DNA of 64,000 nt from SKPT01 sp040905445 (GTDB lineage: Bacteria > Planctomycetota > Phycisphaerae > Phycisphaerales > Phycisphaeraceae): assembly GCA_040905445.1 (NCBI GenBank), contig JBBDRN010000028.1:1-64000 (forward strand), in the 5' to 3' direction. Shown here piece after piece: positions 51,101 through 59,645 of this stretch. Within the stretch, counting starts at the first letter, position 1; every line of letters begins with the position of its first letter. A model generated the notes under the pieces. It did not search any database, was not told the DNA's origin, and worked only from the letters and a program-made list of their open reading frames with translations. Both the position numbers and the translations under genes were made by a program.

Positions 51101-52000
51101 TCACGTGTCCGCCTGGGTCGTCTCGCGTTCGATCGCCTCGAGCAGCGCTTCGCGGAGCGTTCGCGTGACGGGGCCGACCTGGCCGTCGGCGATGGTGCTC
51201 TTCTCGACCATTGTCACGGGCAGGATCTGCCAGCTCGAGTTGGTGAGGAAGACCTCGTCAGCATCGAGCAGATCCTCGACGCTGAGCATGCGCTTGCGGA
51301 CGAGGATGTCACGTGCTTTGGCGATCTCGCAGACGGCCGCACGCGTGATGCCGGGCAGGACCGGGGCGGGCAGCGAGCCGGGTTCCTCCTCGCCGCGAGC
51401 GATCGGCGTGTGGAGCTCGCCGTCCTTGATGAGCATGACATTGCTGACGGAGCCGCTGGCGAGGTGGTGGGTGACGGCGAGCCAGATCGCCTCGCCCGCG
51501 CCGGCGGCGGCGGCCTGGCGCAGCGTGCGCAGCCGGCCCCAGTAGGCGAGCGTCTTGTGGCCGGCGAGCTGGTCGAACGGGTTGGCCGCCGGCGGGGCGA
51601 CGAGCACCATGATCCCCTGTTCGAAGTACTGCGGGTCGTAGGCGGTCGGCTCGGTGGGCGCGATCAGCAGCGTGGGCTCGGGGCTCGGCGTTGAGCCCTC
51701 GCGCAGCAGCGAGAGCGTGCCACCCGTCAGCGTCAGGCGGATGCGGGCGCGGTCGATGCGGTTGTGGGTGATCGTCTGCCGCACGGCCTCGGCGAGCGGG
51801 GCGAGCTCCAGCGTGCGCGTCAGCCCGAGCTGACGCGCCGACTCAGCGAGCCGCGCCAGGTGGGCGTCGAGGCGGAACGCCCGGCCGTGATGGACCGACA
51901 TCGTCTCGAACAGCCCGACTCCGTGTTGAAAGCCGGCGTCGTCGACCCGCACGCGGGCCTGGTCGGGGGGGAGAAACTGGCCGTTGACAAAGACGTCCAC
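51101..52000 (-). CDS. Class IV aminotransferase (PabC/IlvE-like)
   Basis: A 299-residue PLP enzyme of fold type IV. The N-terminus VFVNGQFLPPDQARVRVDDA, then GFQHGVGLFETMSVHHGRAF is typical. The catalytic Lys lies in LAGHKTLAYWGRL, and HLASGSVSNVMLIKDGELHT and LPAPVLPGITRAAVCEIAKA are the phosphate-binding and closing segments. It could be a 4-amino-4-deoxychorismate lyase, a D-amino acid transaminase or a branched-chain aminotransferase. The length and the ending (LTNSSWQILPV) slightly favour PabC/D-aminotransferase type. GTG at 52000 is the start. It follows the TPR gene by 121 bp. Confidence 0.88.
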   Translation of the reverse strand: MDVFVNGQFLPPDQARVRVDDAGFQHGVGLFETMSVHHGRAFRLDAHLARLAESARQLGLTRTLELAPLAEAVRQTITHNRIDRARIRLTLTGGTLSLLREGSTPSPEPTLLIAPTEPTAYDPQYFEQGIMVLVAPPAANPFDQLAGHKTLAYWGRLRTLRQAAAAGAGEAIWLAVTHHLASGSVSNVMLIKDGELHTPIARGEEEPGSLPAPVLPGITRAAVCEIAKARDILVRKRMLSVEDLLDADEVFLTNSSWQILPVTMVEKSTIADGQVGPVTRTLREALLEAIERETTQADT

Positions 52001-52121
52001 GTCGGTCAGGGTCCGGGGGTGAGAGGGAGCGCCACGAAGACGGGCGCGAAGCAGGGGAGGGTTTGGGCGCGTGCGACCTCGCGCTGTTCGTGCGGTGGTG
52101 CTTCGGTTGCAGCGACGCGCC

Positions 52122-54530
52122 TTACAGGTCCAGGTTGATCTCCTGCTCCTCCTGCTGTTGCTGGCGCTGCTGGGTCTCGCGCTCGCGCTCGATCTGGTCG
52201 CGCTGGTCGCTGAGGGCGCGCAGGCTCTCGCGGCGGGCGCGGGCAAAGTTGCGCACGCGCGCGTCGTCGTGGGTCAGGCCCCGCGCCAGCGTCCGGTGGT
52301 CCGCCTCGGTCGTGTGGACGGCCAGGTGCATGAGCCAGAGCAGCGGCTGCTCGTTTGCGGTGGCGTGATCGAGCATCTCGCGGAACAGCGGCAGCGCATC
52401 CTCGCGCGGGGGAATGAAGCGCTGGAGCAGGGCCTGCCCCGGCGGGTCGAGCGTATGGTAGGTGGCGGTCACCGCGTCGGCGACGCGCTGCGCGCGCTCG
52501 GGGTCGTCGATCGGCTCGGGCAACACGTCGGCGAGGCGCATCAGGACCGCGGCGGCGCGCAGGCGCTCGTGCAGGTCGTCCGATTCGAGGCGCGCAAGCT
52601 GGGCGTCGAGCTGCTCGTCGTCGGTGATGCGGGTGGATTCGATGTTGAGCGGGCGGTGGGTGTCCTGGTAGCCGATGGGCCCCGGCGCGAGCCCCCCGCC
52701 GGGCGTCTGTCGCGCTCCGAGCAGGCCGCGCACGCCGTAGGTGATGCCGAGCTGCGGGTTGTTGGCCGCCAGGGCGCCAAAGGCGGAGCGATCCAGCCGG
52801 GCGTTGACCGTCACGCGCTGGTTGGGCTCGAGGACGAGGCGGCGGCGCATGTCCACGACCAGCGGGCCGGGGCTCGGCAGCGATTGGCCGCCGGTACTCG
52901 GCGCCACGAGCAGCACCGCGCGGGTGGGGACGCCTGCCTCGGGCTCGAGCGCGATGGGGAAGCGAGCGGCGTTGCGCATCTCGACGCGCACCTGGATCGG
53001 ATCGAGGTGCTGGCTCCGCGGCGGCTCGACGCGCACGCGCAGCACGAGCCAGGGCGCGGTGCGAAATGCCGGCTCCCAGAGGTGACGCGAGTCGCCGCGC
53101 ATCGCCCGCCGCAGCGTCAGCGCCGTCTCGCCGGGCGTCACCGGTGCACCGGCCTCGCGCAGGCGACGGGCGGCCATCATGCCCGCGAGACGATTGGCGT
53201 CGCGGCGGAACACCGCCTCCAGCGCCGCCAGCCGCGCCTCGCCCGACTCCAGCTCCGCCAGCCCCAGCGCCGCCAGCGGGTCGTGCTCGGCCATCGGCCC
53301 CAGGTGCTCGCGCGCCGCCGCCGGGTCGCCCGCATGCACCGCCGCCCACCCGAGCACCCGCTGCACCCGGTCGCTCGAAGCGTCGGCCTCCTCGACCCAC
53401 GCGGGGATGCGATCCAGCGCATGCCCGAACAGCGACGCGACCGACGCGAGGTCCAGCCCCGCCGCATCGCGCTCGCTGGGCGTCAGATCGTCCGCCAGCT
53501 CGTCGTAGCGATCCACCATGCGGTCGACGCGCTGGGCGAGCACGTCCTGCTGCTGCGTCGTCGCCAGGCGCACGAGCTCGAAATCCAGCGGCACCTCCGC
53601 CTCGATGAACGGCGAACCGCCCGCACCTGCGCCGTCGCTCGCACCCTGCGCCTGCGGGCCGGCGAGCTGATCGAGGGTGCGAGCCAGCGCTTCGTCCTGC
53701 CCGTCGCCGGCCAGGGCGACGAGCCAGTTGAGGTAGGCCCGGTGGCTGAGGGGTCGGCCGGCCAGGTCCTGCGTGACGCGGAACTGCGTCGCGGCAGTTT
53801 CATAGTCGCCGTCGCGGAGCAGCGCCTCGATGAGCGTCAGGCGCGCCAGCGTGTCGCCCGGCGCGGCGCGGATCAGGTGGATCGCCGCACTGCCGATCTG
53901 TCGCACGCCGGCCTCGCGCTGCTGAGCACGCTCCAGCAGCAGCCGCGCCGCGTCGACGTTGTGGTGGTCGAGGCGCACGGCTTGGCGCAGCAACTCCGCG
54001 AAGCGGGCGGTGTTGCCCAGCTCGAACGCCAGGGCGGCTGCCTGCGAGGCGATGCGCGAGCGCACGACGTCGCCTTGCTCGCGGGCCTCGTCGCTGTGCA
54101 GGACCTCGACGAGATGGTCGAGGCGCTGATCGACGGTGTCGAGCAGATGGGCCGGCGCGGTGAGCAGCCGCGTCGCGGCGACGTCGTCGTGGGGCGCGAG
54201 CCGGGTGTACTGCCGGAGCGCCGCGATGCGGGCGTTGTCGTCTTCCAGGGCCTCGGCCAGCTCGACGCGCAGGTGCCACAACTCCGGGTCGTCCGGGCGC
54301 AGGGCCAAGGCCTCATCGAGCAGAATGCGCGCCTGTTCGAGCTGCGACGGCACCGTCTCGATTGGTGCCTCGAGCACCTGCCGCGTGAGCACGGCGAACT
54401 GATCGGCGAGCATGCGCTCGGCGGGCCCCGGTGTGCTGGGCGGCGCCGGAGCGGCGCCGAGGCCTGCCGCGGTGAGCGCGAACGCGGCGGCGAGCGCGGG
54501 CAACGGAGAGATCGATCGCGGGCGGTTCAT
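52122..54530 (-). CDS. Secreted TPR-repeat protein
   Basis: An 802-residue protein with a signal peptide (LPALAAAFALTAAGLGAAPA). The next 250 residues are TPR-like units (ARILLDEALALRPDDPELWH, then LRVELAEALEDDNARIAALR, QYTRLAPHDDVAATRLL; later NTARFAELLRQAVRLDHHNV and DTLARLTLIEALLRDGDYE). The C-terminal half contains a beta-rich part (LVLRVRVEPPRSQHLDPIQV, then RVEMRNAARFPIALEPEAGV) and ends in a charged helix (QRQQQQEEQEINLDL). It is a periplasmic scaffold by look; the partner is unknown. It lies downstream of trpA on the same strand, with the ATG at 54530. Confidence 0.85.
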   Translation of the reverse strand: MNRPRSISPLPALAAAFALTAAGLGAAPAPPSTPGPAERMLADQFAVLTRQVLEAPIETVPSQLEQARILLDEALALRPDDPELWHLRVELAEALEDDNARIAALRQYTRLAPHDDVAATRLLTAPAHLLDTVDQRLDHLVEVLHSDEAREQGDVVRSRIASQAAALAFELGNTARFAELLRQAVRLDHHNVDAARLLLERAQQREAGVRQIGSAAIHLIRAAPGDTLARLTLIEALLRDGDYETAATQFRVTQDLAGRPLSHRAYLNWLVALAGDGQDEALARTLDQLAGPQAQGASDGAGAGGSPFIEAEVPLDFELVRLATTQQQDVLAQRVDRMVDRYDELADDLTPSERDAAGLDLASVASLFGHALDRIPAWVEEADASSDRVQRVLGWAAVHAGDPAAAREHLGPMAEHDPLAALGLAELESGEARLAALEAVFRRDANRLAGMMAARRLREAGAPVTPGETALTLRRAMRGDSRHLWEPAFRTAPWLVLRVRVEPPRSQHLDPIQVRVEMRNAARFPIALEPEAGVPTRAVLLVAPSTGGQSLPSPGPLVVDMRRRLVLEPNQRVTVNARLDRSAFGALAANNPQLGITYGVRGLLGARQTPGGGLAPGPIGYQDTHRPLNIESTRITDDEQLDAQLARLESDDLHERLRAAAVLMRLADVLPEPIDDPERAQRVADAVTATYHTLDPPGQALLQRFIPPREDALPLFREMLDHATANEQPLLWLMHLAVHTTEADHRTLARGLTHDDARVRNFARARRESLRALSDQRDQIERERETQQRQQQQEEQEINLDL

Positions 54531-54623
54531 AGGCGGTTTCCCAGGACGACGGGCCTTCGGCCGCGCGGCGCGGCGGCGACGCGGACCATGATACACGCGG
54601 GGGTGCAGCGGCGAGTCAGATGC

Positions 54624-54643
54624 CACCGGCGGCTTGTCCGGTG
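54624..54643. repeat. Dispersed hairpin repeat, family C (copy 2 of 3)
   Basis: CACCGG-CGGCTTGT-CCGGTG, a shorter stem than the other copies, directly adjoining the trpA stop codon. Confidence 0.6.
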
Positions 54644-55462
54644 CTAGGTTGTGGCTGCGGGGTCCGCGAGGCCGGCGGCGAGCTCGCGCGTCAGGCTCGC
54701 GACCTGCTCGATGATCGCGGTGCGGTCGGCGTCGCGGTGCTCGGCGACGCGGCGGACGATCGCCGAGCCGACGATCGCGGCGTCGGCGACGCGCACGACC
54801 TGGCGTACCTGCTCGCCGCTGGCGATGCCGAAGCCCACCGCGATGGGCAGGTCGGTCGCGTCGCGCAGGCGCCCGATGCGCGCGGGAAGCTCGGCGGGCA
54901 ACTCGGCGCGTTCGCCCGTGACGCCGGCGCGGGACAGGACGTAGAGGAAGCCGGACGCGGCGCGGGCGATTTCGGCGGCGCGGGCGTCGGGCGTCGTGGG
55001 CGCCACGAGCATGCTCAGCGCCAACCCCGCGTCATGCGTCGCGTCGCGCGCCTCGCCCGCCGAGTCGACCGGCAGGTCCGGGATGAGCAGGGCATCGAAG
55101 CCTGCCGCCGCCGCGTCGCGTGCGAAGCGGTCGACGCCCCAGCGGTGGACGATCGAGTAGCTGACCATCGCCACGAGCCCGAGTCCGACGCGGTCGCGGA
55201 CGCCGGCGACGTGCTCGAAGATGTGCGCCACGCGCAGACCGCGGTCCAGGGCGTGCGTCATCGAGGCCTGGATGACCGGGCCGTCGGCGATCGGGTCGGA
55301 GAAGGGGAAGCCGATCTCGACGACGCTGGCGCCCGCCTGCTCGAGGGCGGGCAGCAGCTCGGCGGTGGTCGCAACGTCCGGGTCGCCGGCAGTGATGAAG
55401 GGCATCAGGGCCTTGGCGCGGCGGGCGCGCAGGTCGTGGAAGATGCGATCAATGCGGTTCAT
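54644..55462 (-). CDS. trpA: Tryptophan synthase alpha chain
   Basis: A 272-residue TIM-barrel enzyme that splits indole-3-glycerol phosphate to indole and glyceraldehyde 3-phosphate. The catalytic residues fall at the standard positions: Glu49 and Asp60 in VVEIGFPFSDPIADGPVIQA. Other signatures are MPFITAGDPDVATT, FDALLIPDLPVDSAGEARDA, GFLYVLSRAGVTGERAELPA and IAVGFGIASGEQVRQVV. trpB is not adjacent, so the trp genes are split in this genome. It lies between the LptG-like permease (67 bp) and the TPR gene (113 bp). Confidence 0.97.
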   Translation of the reverse strand: MNRIDRIFHDLRARRAKALMPFITAGDPDVATTAELLPALEQAGASVVEIGFPFSDPIADGPVIQASMTHALDRGLRVAHIFEHVAGVRDRVGLGLVAMVSYSIVHRWGVDRFARDAAAAGFDALLIPDLPVDSAGEARDATHDAGLALSMLVAPTTPDARAAEIARAASGFLYVLSRAGVTGERAELPAELPARIGRLRDATDLPIAVGFGIASGEQVRQVVRVADAAIVGSAIVRRVAEHRDADRTAIIEQVASLTRELAAGLADPAATT

Positions 55463-55529
55463 GCGGGCAGGATAGCAGGGGGCAAGGGTCGGGGTTCGCG
55501 GGGGGCGGGGTTCGGGAACGGCGTGTGGC

Positions 55530-56705
55530 TCACGTCCTGGCGCGTTGCAGCATGATGGCGGCGACGGGCAGGTAGAGGGCGACGGGCAGCCACGCGGCGG
55601 CGACGGGGTTGAGGAACGCGGCGCTCGCCTGGAGCATCACGAGTCCGCCGCCCCACGCCCCCAGCGCCAGCCCCGCCGTCTTGATCCCCTGCACGAGCGC
55701 GTTGGGTTGCTGGATCCGCAGGACCAGGCCCAACGCCATCAGCAGGATCAGCACGTTCGTGACGATCATCGAGAAGCGGCTCCAGATGATGCCCGCGATC
55801 TGCTGGCGCTGGGCCGGCTCGACGGCCGGGTTGGCCTGCATCGCCTGCAGCTCCGCCATGGAGAGAAACTGCGGGTAGAGCCCGGCGTTGCGGGCCATCA
55901 GGACCGTCGGCGACAACTCCGTGGGCAGGTGCTCGACGTGCTCCGGCCCGTCGTCGTCGTAGCTGAACGCGATGTCCGGCCCCTCGGCGCGCGGGGTGCG
56001 GGTGCCCGATGTGGCGGGGGAGGCGGGCGTGGCGGGGCGGTCGGCGAGGCCCGGCGGCTCGAGACGCCATCGGCCGTGGTCCGCCTCCCACACGGCGTGC
56101 GCCGCGGTGATCCGTCGCTCCGTCAACCCGTCCGGGCGGCGCTGGATGACCGTCAGGTCGTCGAGCGTGCCCGCGGCCGCGTCGAACGCCCGGGCCGTCA
56201 GCAGGTTGCCCTGCTCGTCATAGGCCAGGCGCACCGGAAACGCCTCGACGGTCCGGTGCTCCGCTTCAGAGCTGCTGCGCGCGAGCTTGGGCGCGAGCGC
56301 GGGAATGACCAGCTCCTGGATGGGCAGGATCGCGAGGTTGAGCGCGATGCCGGCGACGACCATCGGCAGGGCCACGCGATAGAGGCTCAGGCCCGAGGCG
56401 ACCATGGCCGTCAGCTCGCCCGTGCGCTGAAACGCGGCAAAGGTGAACCCCACCGCACCGACGACCAGCAGCCCGGCGAAGAAGACGTAGAGCATGATGA
56501 GCACGGGGCCGTAGTAATCGCCGATGACCACGACCGTCGCGAGGAACGTGGAGCCGTATTCGTCGGCCCGCGCCTGCCCGGCGCGCAGGAAGCGGTCGAG
56601 GTCGACGATCAGGTCGACGACGACGAACAGCAGCATCAACACCGCGCCGAGGAGCACGAAGTTGATGAGAAACTCGCGGAGGATGTAGCGGTCAAGCGTT
56701 TTCAT
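55530..56705 (-). CDS. LptF/LptG-family permease (second of two)
   Basis: A 391-residue YjgP/YjgQ-type protein with six transmembrane helices: an N-terminal pair and third helix (FLINFVLLGAVLMLLFVVVD, VLIMLYVFFAGLLVVGAVGF, ALPMVVAGIALNLAILPIQE), a large periplasmic jelly-roll region, and three C-terminal helices (SMIVTNVLILLMALGLVLRI and others). The start MKTLDRYILREFLINF is the family signature. With LptB and LptC these permeases move lipopolysaccharide to the cell surface; planctomycetes may use them for related lipids. It follows its partner by 53 bp and precedes trpA by 67 bp. Confidence 0.9.
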   Translation of the reverse strand: MKTLDRYILREFLINFVLLGAVLMLLFVVVDLIVDLDRFLRAGQARADEYGSTFLATVVVIGDYYGPVLIMLYVFFAGLLVVGAVGFTFAAFQRTGELTAMVASGLSLYRVALPMVVAGIALNLAILPIQELVIPALAPKLARSSSEAEHRTVEAFPVRLAYDEQGNLLTARAFDAAAGTLDDLTVIQRRPDGLTERRITAAHAVWEADHGRWRLEPPGLADRPATPASPATSGTRTPRAEGPDIAFSYDDDGPEHVEHLPTELSPTVLMARNAGLYPQFLSMAELQAMQANPAVEPAQRQQIAGIIWSRFSMIVTNVLILLMALGLVLRIQQPNALVQGIKTAGLALGAWGGGLVMLQASAAFLNPVAAAWLPVALYLPVAAIMLQRART

Positions 56706-56758
56706 GGGGGTGGGGGAATCTGTGTCCGTTCGTGTTCATCGGTGGGTATTGCCCCGCT

Positions 56759-58423
56759 CTAGTTCCGCGCCAATCGGCGATACGTGGTGGCGATGATGGC
56801 GATGAGCATCGCGTTGCCGGACCACAGCACGCCGAGGCCCACGTAGACCGGCAGGTCGGCGTTGCGAGCGGTGCGTGTGCCGGCGTAGATGAGCAGGATC
56901 ACCATGATCGCCAGCATGAAGCTCCAGAAGTAAACCGCCAGGGGCATCTGCCCGCGCATGCGGATGCTCAGCACCGCGCCGAGCGCCATCAGCAGCAGGC
57001 ACGCCACCGCGGACGCGGCGCGGTCATGGAGTTGGCCGTCGATCTGCCTCGCGAGCATGACCATCTCGTCGGCGAGGCGGCGCACGTGCCGGGCGATCTC
57101 CGGCGCGTCCTGCGACCGCGGGTCGAGCGCCATGCGGCTCATCAGGTCGTCGCTGGGGTGAAGCTGCTCGGGCGGGCCGGGCAGCAGGTCGGTGGGCCAC
57201 CACAGCCGGGGCAGGCCGAGGCGCGCGTGCTCGGTGAAGCCGCCGTCCATCCGCGCGTCGTGAACGCGCACGTCCTCGAGCATCACGATGGCCACCGGCT
57301 GCGGGTCGGGCGCGCGGTGGCGCGAGGTGATGGTGATCCGCCGGGCCTCGAAGCGGCGTGGGGCGAAGCGGGTGGACTCGTAGTCGACGCGCACCGGTCG
57401 GCCGTCGACCGCTTCGAGCACGACCTGCGCGCCGCGATCGTCGATGTCGGCGATCTCGCCGCGGATGCGGTAGCGATCGCCCTCGCTCGGGCGCAGCAGC
57501 TCGACGCCGTCGCCGGCGCGCAGTTCGTCGACGATCGAGCGGTGCAGCCAGCGCGTGCCGATCGCGCGGGCGAGCGCGTCGCGGGCCTGGCGGATGTCCT
57601 TGAACCCCTCCGGATTGCGGATCAGGCGGCGCAGCTCGGGCCAGGAGAAGAACCGCGGCCGCTCGCGCATCGGGTTGGGAAGCTGAAAGGGCGGCAGGTC
57701 GAGCTGCGCCGTATAGCCGAGTTGGCCGCGCGCCGGGTCGTAGTACATCGCGTCGCGCAGCCGGATCGTCACCCACGAATGGTCGCGATCGCGAAACAGC
57801 AGGATGTTCGCCCGCTCGGCGGTGGCGTCGCTGGTCTGCACGCCGTCCTCGAGTTGGCCCACCGCGACGCCCATCAGCTCGATCCAGCGCGTCGGCTGGT
57901 GCTCGGCGTCGGGCAGCGTCGGCGGGGGGTGCTGCACCGCCCGGTCGGCGTAGATGACCACGTCGCCGAAGCGGTCGAACGCCTTGTTGCGGTTCAACTG
58001 CGAGACCAGCACCGTGAGCATGTCGCTCTCGGCCGTCTCCTTGGCGGCGCGGTAGAACTGCGGCAGGACGAAATTGGACAGCAGAAACAGCGTCATCGTC
58101 AGCGCCAGGCCCAGGCCCACGACCGGGGCGAGGATCGAGCGGTAGCTCATCCCCGACGCCGAGCAGGCGAGGATCTCGTTATCCGACGCCAGGCGCAGAT
58201 AGACGAGCGTCGAGGCGAACGCGGCGGAGAAGGGCAGCGCGAACGCCAGCATCGTCGGCGCCGTGAACGCGACGAACTTGAGCATCGCGACCGGCCCGAG
58301 CAGGCCCTCGGCCATGGGCTGAACCGCCGCGGCGATCGAGATGACCGTGACCAGCACGGCCGTGGTGACCGCGAGCAGCTTGAGCAGCTCGGCGAGGATG
58401 TAGCGGTAGAGGATCCAGGGCAT
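56759..58423 (-). CDS. LptF/LptG-family permease (first of two)
   Basis: A 554-residue permease, longer than the usual 360-430 because of an extended periplasmic domain (about residues 130-430). It starts MPWILYRYILAELLKLLAV. N-terminal helices include VAFTAPTMLAFALPFSAAFA and SILAPVVGLGLALTMTLFLL; NEILACSASGMSYRSIL is the conserved cytoplasmic loop. The C-terminal helices are AASAVACLLLMALGAVLSIR and LAVYFWSFMLAIMVILLIYA. The pair probably forms a heterodimer like LptF-LptG. The large insert may suit a different lipid. It lies between rph (upstream, 92 bp with an inverted repeat) and the second permease. Confidence 0.9.
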   Translation of the reverse strand: MPWILYRYILAELLKLLAVTTAVLVTVISIAAAVQPMAEGLLGPVAMLKFVAFTAPTMLAFALPFSAAFASTLVYLRLASDNEILACSASGMSYRSILAPVVGLGLALTMTLFLLSNFVLPQFYRAAKETAESDMLTVLVSQLNRNKAFDRFGDVVIYADRAVQHPPPTLPDAEHQPTRWIELMGVAVGQLEDGVQTSDATAERANILLFRDRDHSWVTIRLRDAMYYDPARGQLGYTAQLDLPPFQLPNPMRERPRFFSWPELRRLIRNPEGFKDIRQARDALARAIGTRWLHRSIVDELRAGDGVELLRPSEGDRYRIRGEIADIDDRGAQVVLEAVDGRPVRVDYESTRFAPRRFEARRITITSRHRAPDPQPVAIVMLEDVRVHDARMDGGFTEHARLGLPRLWWPTDLLPGPPEQLHPSDDLMSRMALDPRSQDAPEIARHVRRLADEMVMLARQIDGQLHDRAASAVACLLLMALGAVLSIRMRGQMPLAVYFWSFMLAIMVILLIYAGTRTARNADLPVYVGLGVLWSGNAMLIAIIATTYRRLARN

Positions 58424-58433
58424 GGTCAGGTTT

Positions 58434-58523
58434 CAATGCACAATGGGCAATGGACAATGCACAATGCTCGCGCATCGCCCGCGTTCTTTATTGTCCATTG
58501 TGCATTGTTCATTGTTCATTGTG
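58434..58523. repeat. Inverted repeat of CAATG words
   Basis: Left part 58434-58466 and right part 58489-58523 are inverse copies made of CAATGCACAATG / CATTGTGCATTG words, forming a long imperfect hairpin. The right part includes the last codons and the stop of rph, so the repeat has become part of a gene end. Confidence 0.75.
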
Positions 58524-59250
58524 ACTTGCCGCGTATCGCGGCGCGCTGGGCGGTCATCAGCTTACGGATGCCCCGGCGGGCCAGTTCGAGCATGCCGGCG
58601 AGTTCGTCGGCGTCGAAGGTGCCCGCCTCGCCGGTGCCCTGGAGCTCGACGTACCGGTCCTGGTGGTTCATGACGACGTTCATGTCGACGTCGGCGGTCG
58701 AGTCGAGGTCATAGTCGAGATCGAGGTGGATCTGGCCGCGGACGACGCCGACGCTCACCGCCGCGACGGGCCCGAGCAGGGGGCTGGCGGTGATGAGCCC
58801 CGCCTCGCGCGCGTGGGCAAGCGCGTGGGCGAGGGCGACCCAGGCCCCCGTGATCGAGGCCGTACGCGTGCCGCCGTCGGCGACCAGCACGTCGCAGTCG
58901 CAGGTGATCGCCAGGCCCGGCATCTTCTCGAGGTCAACGGCCGCGCGCAGCGAGCGACCGATCAGGCGCTGGATCTCCGTACCGCGGCTGGTCGGCCCGC
59001 GGCGCTGGCGCTCGGGCGTCGAGCCGGGCATCATGGCGTATTCGGCGGTGACCCAGCCGCGCGTCGGCTCGCCGGTCTCCGGGTCGTTGAGCCAGGGTGG
59101 CGTCTTGGTCGAGATCGACGCCGTGCACAGGACGCGCGTCCGGCCCTGCGTGATGATGACGCTGCCGGCGGCGGCGCTGGCGACGGGCTCGATCGTGGTC
59201 GAGCGCATCGTGTCGCGCCGGCGGGCGGAGGGGGTGGCTTTGCTTGGCAT
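58516..59250 (-). CDS. rph: Ribonuclease PH
   Basis: A 244-residue phosphorolytic 3'-5' exoribonuclease that trims tRNA 3' ends. Signatures: GSVIITQGRTRVLCTASIST, WVTAEYAMMPGSTPERQRRG, TEIQRLIGRSLRAAVDLEKM, LAITCDCDVLVADGGTRTAS and DVDMNVVMNHQDRYVELQGT. The ATG at 59250 (MPSKATPSARRRDTMRSTTI) is used; the usual N-terminal part is slightly shortened and recoded. The last residues (GKSQ) are encoded inside an inverted repeat. It is first in a minus-strand run with the Lpt permeases and trpA. Confidence 0.95.
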   Translation of the reverse strand: MPSKATPSARRRDTMRSTTIEPVASAAAGSVIITQGRTRVLCTASISTKTPPWLNDPETGEPTRGWVTAEYAMMPGSTPERQRRGPTSRGTEIQRLIGRSLRAAVDLEKMPGLAITCDCDVLVADGGTRTASITGAWVALAHALAHAREAGLITASPLLGPVAAVSVGVVRGQIHLDLDYDLDSTADVDMNVVMNHQDRYVELQGTGEAGTFDADELAGMLELARRGIRKLMTAQRAAIRGKSQ

Positions 59251-59645
59251 GGAGCGGTGGTAGCAGAGCGGGGGCGGGAGGGCAAGTATCAGGGGCTGCT
59301 GTGCGGAGCTTGCGGTGGCGCGGCAGCGGAGTGAAGGTCGCACGTCACAAGGATTCCACGTCAATCACCGGCCTATAAAGCCGGGACCGCTGGTCCCGGG
59401 GCAGCGGCGTGTGCTCACCGTCGAGCACGCGTCCGGGGCGTCCGGAGTGTGGCGTGGCGGGGGGCGTCGCATCGATCCGCGACCACGGTGTCGCCGGGGC
59501 GCCCGGGCACTGGCGGCCAAGCCGCCAGTGGCACCCCGTGTCAGCACCACGCGCGCGATGGATGTGCAATCCGTATCACACGTCGTGAGAGGTCCCGTTG
59601 GTGGACGATCCAAGAGGTCTGCACAGCGGACTCTACAGCTCCCCC
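59251..59645. other. Intergenic region with family B and C repeats
   Basis: About 395 bp without a credible gene. A perfect family C hairpin lies at 59508-59530 (arms CACTGGCGGC / GCCGCCAGTG, loop CAA). A degenerate family B element is at 59616-59636 (GGTCTGC-ACA-GCGGACT), ending 9 bp before the permease stop. A weak family B relative sits at about 59286-59305. Confidence 0.6.
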
